NCBI GenBank assembly: GCA_035490315.1 | Contig: DATHET010000311.1 | Location: 1 to 24,338, forward strand | Length of the DNA stretch: 24,338 nucleotides | From: JADJQU01 sp035490315 | Lineage (GTDB): Bacteria; Planctomycetota; UBA1135; GCA-002686595 | Reading direction: 5' to 3' | In this document: positions 1 to 7,696 of the stretch, one piece after another | Layout: each line of letters starts with the position of its first letter | Position numbering within the stretch: the stretch's first letter is position 1 | Notes under the pieces: generated by a model | What the model was told of the DNA's origin: nothing | Seen by the model: the letters and a program-made list of their open reading frames with translations, nothing else | Database searches by the model: none | Made by a program: the position numbers and the translations under genes

Positions 1-2
1 GA

Positions 3-2681
3 GCCGCGGTGCTCGGCGGCATCTTCCTGATCGTCGCGGGTTTCCTTTTCTTGCAGTACTCGATCGATCGAGGCTGGGTGACGCCGGCGGTGCGCTTGAT
101 CACCGGCGCGATCACCGGCGCGACCTGCCTGGTCGTCGCGCATTTCCTGCGCAAGCGCGAGTACCTGGTGCTCGCGAATTCGCTGAGCGGCGCGGGCATC
201 GTGCTGCTCTACGCCGTCGCCTGGGCCGCGTATCGCAAGTACGGGATGATCGGATTTCCCGTCGCCTTCGCGGCCATGGTCGCGACCACGGCCCTGTGCG
301 CGGCGTTGAGCTATCGATACGCGTCGCAATTGATCGCCGTGTTCGGACTGCTCGGAGGTTTCGCGACGCCGCTGGTGCTTTCGACTGGCGCGGATCATCC
401 GATCGGCCTGTTCGGCTACGCCCTCCTGCTCGACCTGGGCTTCCTGTTCGTCGCGCACCGCCGCCGCTGGCCGACGATCGGGATGGTCGCGCTCGGCGGG
501 ACTTTCTTGATCCAGGGCCTGTGGATCGCGAGCCGCATGGACACCGGCGAGCTCGCGATCGGTGTCGTCGCGCTGGGGACCTTCGGGCTCCTGTTCTCGA
601 CGTTTGCGGCGATGCAGCCCGCGGCGGATCGCAGCCGCTGGATTCCCTCGCAGGTCGCCGCGCTGCTCCTGCCCTTCTGCTTCGCGACCTACTTCGCGCA
701 GCGCATCGACTTCGGATTCCACCTCTTGCCGCTGGCGGCGCTCGCGGGCGTGATGATGCTCGCCGGCGGGATCCTGGCGCGGCTGCAGAAGACTCCCTGG
801 CTCTCGATCGGCACGGTCTCTGGCGCGCTGAGTCTCGTGCTGGTCTGGACGTTTTCCAAGGCGCACGAGTTCCAAGGCGCGCGAGCGCTCGAGCTCGTGA
901 TCTGCGCCCTGGCATTGGCTGCGATCCAGCTCTGCTTCGCCGAATGGGAGCACCGCAAGAGTCCCACGCAGCGCGACGCCGCGAGCGCGGCCGCGTTTGC
1001 CTGCCTGGGACTGTTGATCGCTTGCTCCTATGCCTGCGGGTGGGGCGTGGTTCCGCTCTCGAGCTGGCTCGTGCCCCTGGTCCTGCTGCCGCTGGCGCTG
1101 TTGCGTCTGTATTCCTTCGGGGCCCACTTCGCCCTGGCCCTCCTCGGCAGCTTCGCGAGCGGCGCGGGCATCGCATTCTGGGCGGGGCACGAATGGCCCG
1201 GCGATGATGCGTTGAATCTCCCGGGGCCGCTCGGGCTGGCGTGCATCGTCTTGCCGATCGGACTCGCGCTGTTGGTTGCCGCGCGCTGGCTGCGCGCCGA
1301 AATCCGTCCGTCCGCGTTCTTCGCCGTCAGCGTGTTCTTCCCGATGGTCATGTTCGCGGTCTGCCAGCGATCGCCCTCCTTCGCCATGACGACGGAGCGG
1401 GCAGTCTCGAGCGGGGCGCTCGCGGCGGCGATTCTCGGCCTGGGTCTGGCCATGGCCCTGGCAGCCAACGGCGCGCGCTCCGCGCATCTGTTCGCGGTGG
1501 CGGTAGGCGTGACGCTGGTCGCGCAGGTCGCAGTCGTGCATCCCTCGCTCGTGCAGCAAGCGCGAAGCCCCGATTGGGCCGGCTTGATCTCGAGCCTGGG
1601 ATTCACAGCGCTCGCGTTCACCCTGTGGCCGTTCCTCGCTCCGCGCGCCATGGCCGCTCGCGCCGGCACCTGGGGTGTCGCTGCGCTGGCATCGACCCTG
1701 TTCTTCCCCGCTGTCCACGTGTTGTGGGTCGAGCGGCACGGCGGGGGATCGGGCTTCGCGATGCCGCTCGCTTTCGCGCTGCTCGTCGGAGCCTGCGCTG
1801 TCGTGCTCGGGCGCCGCGGCGAGCCGGAAGCGGACGCCAGGGCGCGCGCGCTGGAGAGCGACCCGGGGCGGCGGGCCGTGGCGAGAACGCTGAGCATTGC
1901 TCGGGCATGGTTCGGGGCCGTCGCGTTGCTCTATGCGAGCTGCGTGCTTCCTCTGGCCCTCGATCCGCGCGGCGAAGTGGAATCGCGTCACACGCTGGCG
2001 GTCGTCGCTTCGATCTGGTCCCTGGCCCTGGCAGCCTGGTGGCGCAAGTCCGACCATCGCGCGCTGAAGTACGCGGCGGGGCTGATCGCGGTCTTCGTCG
2101 CGCTCCACCTGTTCAATTTCGCGATGGAGACCGAGCACGAGAGCGCAGCGCGGATCGTGTTCAGCGCGCGCGGTTATTGGCTGCTCGTGCCTGCGATCGC
2201 GCTTCTCGCGGGCTCCATCCTGGTCGGCGCCCGCGAGCTCTCGCGCATGCGCGGATCCGAGATCGGCGCGATGCCTGCGGGATTGGCACCGGCGACGGCC
2301 GCGCTCGCGGGCTGCGGCACGCTCCTGGCCTTTTGCTTCGTGAACCTCGAGGTCGCGGATGCCTTCTCGAGCGCGCAGACGTTCCGCTGGACGCTGCACG
2401 GCGGGCAGCAAGCCAACCTCGCGCAGTCGATCGCCTGGGCCTTGTTTGCCATCGCGCTGCTGATCCTGGGCGTCTCGCGCGAGCTCGGTGCGCTGCGCTG
2501 GACCAGCCTGCTCTTGTTCCTGGCCACGATCGCCAAGGTCTTCCTGCTCGACCTCGCGCACCTCGGCGGCCTGTATCGCGTCGGCTCGATCCTCGGCCTC
2601 GCCCTCTCGCTGCTGCTCGTGTCCTTCCTCTACCAGCGCTTCGTGTTCCGCCGCGCCAGGACACCCGAGCCGGACGCCTGA
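3..2681 (+). CDS. DUF2339 family polytopic membrane protein, 5' end missing
   Basis: This is the C-terminal part of a large integral membrane protein. The frame is open to the left edge of the window, and a GTG at position 9 lies inside the first conserved hydrophobic segment (GGIFLIVAGFLFLQYSID), so the real start is probably upstream. DUF2339 hallmarks are visible: the early segment resembling 'lGi..l..G..FflkYaid', the 'FGLLGGFATPLVLSTG' stretch followed by 'YALLLDLGFLF' and 'RRWPTIG', and the C-terminal 'FLLDLAHLGGLYRVGSILGLALSLLLVSFLYQRF'-like ending, here split over residues of about 845-880. Almost the whole chain is hydrophobic with many predicted helices. The biochemical function of DUF2339 is not established. 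The last 52 bp overlap the 3' end of the opposing marR gene, so the two are convergent. Confidence 0.85.
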   Translation, partial: AAVLGGIFLIVAGFLFLQYSIDRGWVTPAVRLITGAITGATCLVVAHFLRKREYLVLANSLSGAGIVLLYAVAWAAYRKYGMIGFPVAFAAMVATTALCAALSYRYASQLIAVFGLLGGFATPLVLSTGADHPIGLFGYALLLDLGFLFVAHRRRWPTIGMVALGGTFLIQGLWIASRMDTGELAIGVVALGTFGLLFSTFAAMQPAADRSRWIPSQVAALLLPFCFATYFAQRIDFGFHLLPLAALAGVMMLAGGILARLQKTPWLSIGTVSGALSLVLVWTFSKAHEFQGARALELVICALALAAIQLCFAEWEHRKSPTQRDAASAAAFACLGLLIACSYACGWGVVPLSSWLVPLVLLPLALLRLYSFGAHFALALLGSFASGAGIAFWAGHEWPGDDALNLPGPLGLACIVLPIGLALLVAARWLRAEIRPSAFFAVSVFFPMVMFAVCQRSPSFAMTTERAVSSGALAAAILGLGLAMALAANGARSAHLFAVAVGVTLVAQVAVVHPSLVQQARSPDWAGLISSLGFTALAFTLWPFLAPRAMAARAGTWGVAALASTLFFPAVHVLWVERHGGGSGFAMPLAFALLVGACAVVLGRRGEPEADARARALESDPGRRAVARTLSIARAWFGAVALLYASCVLPLALDPRGEVESRHTLAVVASIWSLALAAWWRKSDHRALKYAAGLIAVFVALHLFNFAMETEHESAARIVFSARGYWLLVPAIALLAGSILVGARELSRMRGSEIGAMPAGLAPATAALAGCGTLLAFCFVNLEVADAFSSAQTFRWTLHGGQQANLAQSIAWALFAIALLILGVSRELGALRWTSLLLFLATIAKVFLLDLAHLGGLYRVGSILGLALSLLLVSFLYQRFVFRRARTPEPDA

Positions 2682-3142
2682 ACGCGCGAACTCTCGAGCT
2701 CGCGGCTCAAGGCCTGGAGGATCGTGCGCGCCGCCGCGGCGGAACCTGCGTCGCTGCGCGAGAGGACCGCCCGCAACGCCGACTCGATCGTGATCGCATC
2801 CGAGGAATCGAATGCGCGCCCGCGCTCGGTCAAGCCGACGAGCGTGCGCCGGCGATCCTTCGGATCCGCGCGGCGCTTGATCCAGCCCTTCTTTTCCAGG
2901 CGCTGCAGCACGCCGGTCAGCGTGCCCGGGTGCACGTGCAACAGATCCGCCAGCTCGCCCGCGGGAAGGCCCGGGAAGCGGCCGACGATCTGCAGCACGA
3001 GGCGCTGCGGACCAGTGACGCCGGTTTCTCTGGCCATGCGCTTGGAGCGGCGCTGCAGCGCGTGATCCAGCTCCCAGACCACGCGCAGGAAATCGAGCAC
3101 CGGCCCGAGGGTGGGGGATCCCTGTTCGAGCGCAGCATTCAT
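2630..3142 (-). CDS. MarR family winged-helix transcriptional regulator
   Basis: This 170-residue protein has the MarR layout: an N-terminal dimerisation helix (LDFLRVVWELDHALQRRSKRM), a winged helix-turn-helix around residues 40-110 (VTGPQRLVLQIVG, then AGELADLLHVHPGTLTGVLQRLEKKGW), and the wing DPKDRRRTLVGLT. A C-terminal helical segment completes the fold. The ATG overlaps the otsB stop as ATGA (3139-3142), so translation is probably coupled and this is the third gene of the otsA-otsB operon. Position suggests it regulates trehalose synthesis or responds to a related ligand, but no operator was identified. The stop (TAG, 2630-2632) lies 52 bp inside the opposing DUF2339 gene. Confidence 0.88.
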   Translation of the reverse strand: MNAALEQGSPTLGPVLDFLRVVWELDHALQRRSKRMARETGVTGPQRLVLQIVGRFPGLPAGELADLLHVHPGTLTGVLQRLEKKGWIKRRADPKDRRRTLVGLTERGRAFDSSDAITIESALRAVLSRSDAGSAAAARTILQALSRELESSRVQASGSGVLARRNTKRW

Positions 3143-3909
3143 CGCGCGAAGCGCTGCAGGGCCGCGGCGTCGCGCCGCAAGGCGATCAGGCGTCCGAGCA
3201 GCAGGTCGACTTCGCGCTGGCTCTTGAGGCAGTACATCGCGTGAGAACCCGCGCTCGCGCCGACGCGCACCGACAGCAAGCGCCCCGGGCGGTCGAGGGC
3301 GAACACGTCCTCGTCGGTCTCGTCGTCGCCGAGGAAGAAGGCCGTGTCGCAGCCCGCGCGCTCGCGCTCGCGATCGAGGGCCATGCCCTTGTGCGGCGCG
3401 CCGAGCGGCAGGAGATTGATCACCTGCTTGCCGCCGATCACGCGGACTTCGCTCAGTGTGCGGACGGCGCGCAGGATACTCGCCGTCGTAGTCTTCTTGG
3501 CGCGCGCGCGGCGGTAGTGCACGGCGAGGGAATAGCTCTTGTCCTCGAGCTCGACTCCCTGGAGATCCAGGAGCGCAGGCTCGAGCAGCGTTTTCCAGCG
3601 CTCGACCGTGCGCAGGATCTCCTCGCTCGCGCGCCAGGGCTCGAGGCCGTGGTTGCCGATCACCGCGCGCAGGCCGATGCCCTTGACGCGGCGCTGGACG
3701 TCGCGCACCGAACGGCCCGAGATCACCACGCAGGGATACAGATGCGCGAGCTCGACGAGCAGCTTGCGCGTCGGCGCGCGCAACACCGCCTTGGCCGGAT
3801 CGCTGACGATCGGCGTCAGCGTCCCGTCGTAATCGAAACCGAGCAGCACGTTCGACCAGGCGAGCTGGGCCAGCAATTCGCGCTGTGCTGCGGCGAGGAT
3901 GTGCTTCAT
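3139..3909 (-). CDS. otsB: Trehalose-6-phosphate phosphatase OtsB
   Basis: This protein hydrolyses trehalose-6-phosphate to trehalose in the cytoplasm, the second step of the OtsAB pathway. The 256 residues fit the HAD-family trehalose phosphatase (E. coli OtsB is about 266). Motif I is FDYDGTLTPI, with nucleophile D26 and D28 placed after a short leader. VVISGRSVRDV is the conserved motif II region, AVIGNHGLE follows, K-rich KSYSLAVHYRRA is present, and LGDDETDEDVF is the acidic metal-binding motif near residue 215. Its ATG overlaps the otsA stop as ATGA (3906-3909), and its own stop overlaps the marR start the same way. All key HAD residues are present, so it should be active. Confidence 0.95.
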   Translation of the reverse strand: MKHILAAAQRELLAQLAWSNVLLGFDYDGTLTPIVSDPAKAVLRAPTRKLLVELAHLYPCVVISGRSVRDVQRRVKGIGLRAVIGNHGLEPWRASEEILRTVERWKTLLEPALLDLQGVELEDKSYSLAVHYRRARAKKTTTASILRAVRTLSEVRVIGGKQVINLLPLGAPHKGMALDRERERAGCDTAFFLGDDETDEDVFALDRPGRLLSVRVGASAGSHAMYCLKSQREVDLLLGRLIALRRDAAALQRFAR

Positions 3910-6161
3910 GGAAGAGCCGCTTCGGCTCTGCTGCGCCCCGAGAGGCGCGTGAACAGCCGCTCGCGCCCGCGCAGTCGCGCGGCATCGATCAGCATCAAGC
4001 CTGCCCAGCGGTAGACGTTGAACTCGGCCAGGTAGGAGCGCATGGCGCGCAGCCGCGCGGTCTGCTCCTCGGCCGGCATCTCGAGGGCCGCGGCGAGGGC
4101 GTCGGCGGCTTCATCCAGGTTGTAGGGATTGACCAGCAGGGCTTCGGTCAATTCGCGCGCCGCACCCGTGAACTGCGAGAGCACCAGGACCCCGCGCTCG
4201 TCCTCGCGCGCCGCGACGAATTCCTTCGCGACCAGGTTCATGCCGTCGTGCAGGCTCGACACGTAGCACAGGTCGGCCGCGCGCAGGAAGCGGAACACCG
4301 CGGGCGGCTCGTGGTGCGCGCGGCGCAGGATCACCGGCCGCCAGCCGGCGCGCTCGAAGCGTTTGTTGATGCGCGCGGCGAGCTCTTCCAGCTGGTCGTT
4401 GAGCCGCTGGTAGCGCTCGATCGTGGTGCGGCTGGGCGCCGCGAGCTGCACGAAGCTGAAGCGGCCGATGTGCTGGGGATGGCGCTCGAACAGGCGCTCG
4501 ACCGCGAGCAGCCGCTCTTCGATGCCCTTGGTGTAATCGAGGCGGTCGACGCCGACGCCGAGCTTGACCGACGGCGCGAGCCCCAGCTCCTCGCTGACCG
4601 CCTTGCGCGAGGCCGCGGCATCCGGAACCGCCGCGAGCTGGTGCATCGGCCACTCGACGGAAATCGGATAGGGCCGCACGAGCACGGCCCGGCCGTGGTG
4701 CACCACCGCGCTGCCCTCGCGGTCGATCCGCGCTTCCAGGAAGCGATCGACCGAGTCGAGGAAGTTGTTGCAGTGGAACTGCGTGTGGAAACCGAGGATC
4801 GAGGCGCCGAGCAGGCCTTCGAGGATCTCGTCGCGGTAGGGGCAGATGCCGAACAGCTCCGCGTTGGGCCAGGGAATGTGCCAGAACACGATCACCGTCG
4901 CCTTGGGCAGGGCGCGGCGGATCAGGGCCGGCGCCAGGGCGAAGTGATAATCCTGCACCAGCACGATCGGGTCGTCGGAGTCGGCTTCGTCGAGCACCGC
5001 GCGCACGAACTTCTCGTTGACCGCGCGGTACTGCTCCCAGTCCTCGCTGCGGAACAGCGGTCGCGCGTGGGCGATGTGGCACAGGGGCCACAGCCCTTCG
5101 TTGGCGAAGCCGTAGTAGTAGCCCTGCTCCTCCTCGCGCGTGAGCCACACGCGGCGCAGGACGTAGGAGCCTTCGCTGTGCGGCGCCGGCTCGCGTCCGT
5201 CCGGGCCCGGCGGAACCTGCAGGCGTCCGCGCCGGTCGGCCGTCTCGCGATCCGCGGCCCCGCTGGCATGGGCGATCCAGGTGCCCGAGCAGGCGCGCAG
5301 CACCGGCTCGAGCGCCGTGACCAGGCCGCTCGCGGGGTGCATCACCTCGATCGACCCGTCCTTGCCGCGCAGGTGCACGTAGGGCTCGCGGTTGGCGAGC
5401 ACGATCACTTTCTCGCCGCTCAATCGATGCCGCAGCGTCTCCTTGAGCCGCGCGGGAGTCCAGGAGCGTCCTTCCTGGTCCATCAAGCGATCGACCAGCT
5501 CGCGCACGTCGGAGAGGATCGGCTGGAACTCCTTGCGCTCGCGGCCGCCGCGCAGGATCTGCTGCAGCTGCTCGCTCCAGTCGCGCCAGGACATGCGCGA
5601 GGCGACCAGCGTCACCACCGAGGCGAGCAGCGCCAGGGTGCCGAAGGCGAGCAGCAGGAACTTGCGCGTGGACTCGTTGCGCCGCGCGACGAAGGCCATG
5701 TCCTGGGCCAGGATCACGTAGCCGAGCTCGCCGGCTTCGTCCGCGATCGGCAGGGCGGCGAGGTGCACGTCGCCTCCGGGCTGTTTCGAGACCTCGGCCC
5801 AATGGCCCGACTCCGTATTCGAGCCTTCGAGGCGGATCCGATCGAGCAGCTCCTCGCAATGCAGCTCGCTCGGAAAATCGTCGGTGCGCGCCACGCTGAC
5901 GCCGGTCGGCGAGCAGGCGCAGGCGCCCATGATGCGCTCGTCCTGAGCCAGGTTGGTCAGCACGCTGGACAGTTGCGCCGAGGAGGAGCGCCAGCTCGTG
6001 GCGATCTCCGTCCGAGCGCCCGACACCGCCAGGCGCGCGCGCAGGTTCAAGTCCTTGTCGAACCAGGTGCGGGTCTGGCCCTCGACGATCAAGGAGGCTC
6101 CGAACGTCAGCCCTGCCAGGCCGATGATCAGGACCAGCGCGAAGCGCACGGCGCGAGACAT
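3906..6161 (-). CDS. otsA: Membrane-anchored trehalose-6-phosphate synthase (GT20) with N-terminal extracytoplasmic domain
   Basis: This enzyme makes trehalose-6-phosphate from a nucleotide-glucose and glucose-6-phosphate. The 751 residues are far longer than E. coli OtsA (about 474). Residues 5-27 form one membrane helix, about 28-165 a probable extracytoplasmic region, and 168-188 a second helix (FLLLAFGTLALLASVVTLVA). The GT20 domain starts near residue 250 (VIVLANREPY, R258). Catalytic positions are kept: VQDYHFALAP, HIPWPNAELF, VDRLDYTKGIEERLL with R540 and K545 (spacing as E. coli R262/K267), and LHDGMNLVAKE with D639 and E647 (as D361/E369). I chose ATG 6161 because it opens directly into the first helix. 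A GTG at 6236 would add 25 unconvincing residues. No strong ribosome site is visible. Confidence 0.9.
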   Translation of the reverse strand: MSRAVRFALVLIIGLAGLTFGASLIVEGQTRTWFDKDLNLRARLAVSGARTEIATSWRSSSAQLSSVLTNLAQDERIMGACACSPTGVSVARTDDFPSELHCEELLDRIRLEGSNTESGHWAEVSKQPGGDVHLAALPIADEAGELGYVILAQDMAFVARRNESTRKFLLLAFGTLALLASVVTLVASRMSWRDWSEQLQQILRGGRERKEFQPILSDVRELVDRLMDQEGRSWTPARLKETLRHRLSGEKVIVLANREPYVHLRGKDGSIEVMHPASGLVTALEPVLRACSGTWIAHASGAADRETADRRGRLQVPPGPDGREPAPHSEGSYVLRRVWLTREEEQGYYYGFANEGLWPLCHIAHARPLFRSEDWEQYRAVNEKFVRAVLDEADSDDPIVLVQDYHFALAPALIRRALPKATVIVFWHIPWPNAELFGICPYRDEILEGLLGASILGFHTQFHCNNFLDSVDRFLEARIDREGSAVVHHGRAVLVRPYPISVEWPMHQLAAVPDAAASRKAVSEELGLAPSVKLGVGVDRLDYTKGIEERLLAVERLFERHPQHIGRFSFVQLAAPSRTTIERYQRLNDQLEELAARINKRFERAGWRPVILRRAHHEPPAVFRFLRAADLCYVSSLHDGMNLVAKEFVAAREDERGVLVLSQFTGAARELTEALLVNPYNLDEAADALAAALEMPAEEQTARLRAMRSYLAEFNVYRWAGLMLIDAARLRGRERLFTRLSGRSRAEAALP

Positions 6162-6442
6162 GCGGGCAACTTGGCCGATAATCGTTGGAGTCACAACAAA
6201 AATCGGCGGATCCACCTGTTGTCGTGCCCGAGCCACGCTCGCTCACGGAGGCCGCGCTCCGGGCGAGACGAGCTCTGGGGGATTCGGCCTGCGACGACTG
6301 GATCAACCCGCGCGTCAGGTCAAGGCAAAATGTCGGTCGATCGGCGACCGGTCATCGGACCGTGCGAATTCCAATCTGATTTCCCCGCCGCGCCGCGCTC
6401 CAGGACTGGAAGCAAGCCTTCCGGCGTGCTACGCCATCGGCC
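6162..6442. promoter_or_regulatory. Divergent intergenic region between otsA and the S1-domain gene
   Basis: This 281-bp non-coding stretch separates two divergently read genes, so it must hold both promoters. It is less GC-rich than its surroundings in places (for example around 6180-6200). A small inverted repeat lies at 6334-6350 (CGGTCG, loop ATCGG, CGACCG). No clear -35/-10 pair could be picked with confidence. The inverted repeat is a possible operator for the MarR regulator or another factor, but this is a guess. Confidence 0.4.
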
Positions 6443-7585
6443 ATGCGTCGCGAACCTGATTCGCTGTCGCCTGCGAGGGAGCACGGGTCCCATACCCTCA
6501 AGGTCTATACGGGCACCGTCGTCGGCCTGCACGGGAGCGACGTTTTCGTCGAGCTCGGCGTGCGCATGCAGGGCGTGATAGCCCGCGATCACTTCGCCGA
6601 CGCGCCCCAGGTCGGCGACAAATTTGAGTTCACGCTGCGCGGCCAGGAGGACGGCCTGTGGGTGCTCGCGCGCCGCGAGGAAGAGGTCCTCGCCACCTGG
6701 GAAAACCTGGAGCTCGGCTCCTGGGTCCAGGCCCGCGCGATCCGCTGCGCCAACGGCGGCCTGGAAATGAAGATCGGCCCGCTGCACGGATTCATGCCGA
6801 AATCGCACACCGGCCTCGCGCGCGACGAGCGCCCCGACAGCCTGGTCGGCAAGCACTTCACTTGCGAGGTGATCGAGATCGAGAAGGAACGCCAGTGCGT
6901 CGTGCTCTCGCGCAAATTCGTCGAGCAGCGCGAGCGCGAGAGCCCGCACCAGCGCGAGATCGGCTCGCTGCGCGTCGGCGAGCGCGTCCACGGCCATGTG
7001 ACGCGCGTCGAGGAGTACGGCGTGTTCGTGGCTTTCGGCAACGGCCTCGAAGGCCTGGTCCACGTCTCCAACATCGCCTACGCCCGCGTCGCGAGCCCGT
7101 CCGAAGTGCTGCGCGTCGGACAGTCGATCGAGGCCAGCGTCCTGGCGATCCGCGCCGGCGGCAAGCGCATCGCCCTGGGCCTCAAGCAGCTGACCCCCAA
7201 TCCGTGGGAGAGCGTCGCGCACCTGATCACGCCCGGCGATCTGGTCGAAGCCCGCGTCACGCGCGTTCGCGACTTCGGCGCTTTCCTTTCGATCGCCGCG
7301 GGCCTCGAGGGCCTGATGCCGGCGAGCGAGTGCGACCTGCGCACGGGCGAGCCCGTGGACAGCGCGCTCAAGGTCGGGGACGTCCTCTCGGTGCGCGTGC
7401 TCGAGATCGACGCGGCCCACGAGCGCATCGCTTTTTCCCTGCGCCACGCGGGAGGCGCGCGCATCGCGCCCTACGAAGCCGCCAGCCGCGCCCTGGCCCA
7501 GCGCTCGGCTGATGGAGCCGCGCTCGGCCGGCTCGGCGCCTCCTTGAAGGACAAGCTCGCCAAGGCCCTGCGCAAGTCCGGCTGA
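6443..7585 (+). CDS. Four-domain S1 RNA-binding protein (ribosomal protein S1-like)
   Basis: The 380-residue protein is built from four S1 (OB-fold) repeats at roughly residues 20-82, 88-158, 175-246 and 260-332. The third is the most canonical (VGERVHGHVTRVEEYGVFVAFGNGLEGLVHVS), and the fourth reads PGDLVEARVTRVRDFGAFLSIAAGLEGLMPASE. Such proteins bind single-stranded RNA. Full-length S1 of E. coli has six repeats (557 residues), while four-repeat forms near 380 residues occur elsewhere, as in B. subtilis YpfD. It could be this organism's translation-initiation S1 or a second, regulatory S1 protein; the sequence cannot decide. The ATG at 6443 has no evident Shine-Dalgarno sequence. The C-terminal tail is short, basic and alanine-rich. 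Confidence 0.88.
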   Translation: MRREPDSLSPAREHGSHTLKVYTGTVVGLHGSDVFVELGVRMQGVIARDHFADAPQVGDKFEFTLRGQEDGLWVLARREEEVLATWENLELGSWVQARAIRCANGGLEMKIGPLHGFMPKSHTGLARDERPDSLVGKHFTCEVIEIEKERQCVVLSRKFVEQRERESPHQREIGSLRVGERVHGHVTRVEEYGVFVAFGNGLEGLVHVSNIAYARVASPSEVLRVGQSIEASVLAIRAGGKRIALGLKQLTPNPWESVAHLITPGDLVEARVTRVRDFGAFLSIAAGLEGLMPASECDLRTGEPVDSALKVGDVLSVRVLEIDAAHERIAFSLRHAGGARIAPYEAASRALAQRSADGAALGRLGASLKDKLAKALRKSG

Positions 7586-7687
7586 GGTCCGGTCCGCCGT
7601 CCGATCGCCGGTCGCCCTGGAAAAAATGGCCGCGCGCCGTGCGTCACGAGCCCTCGCAGGTTTCCGAAGCGGCTCGGCGAGGTACAA

Positions 7688-7692
7688 AAGGA
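7688..7692 (+). promoter_or_regulatory. Ribosome binding site for the 1246-residue protein
   Basis: AAGGA lies four bases before the ATG at 7697 and supports this start. The protein then opens directly with a signal peptide. It is one of the clearer Shine-Dalgarno matches in the window. Confidence 0.5.
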
Positions 7693-7696
7693 ACCC

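Noticed and set aside
3885..6578. A 897-codon plus-strand open frame across otsA
   Set aside because: This is a shadow of otsA. The minus frame has all GT20 catalytic residues, while the plus frame has no recognisable motif.
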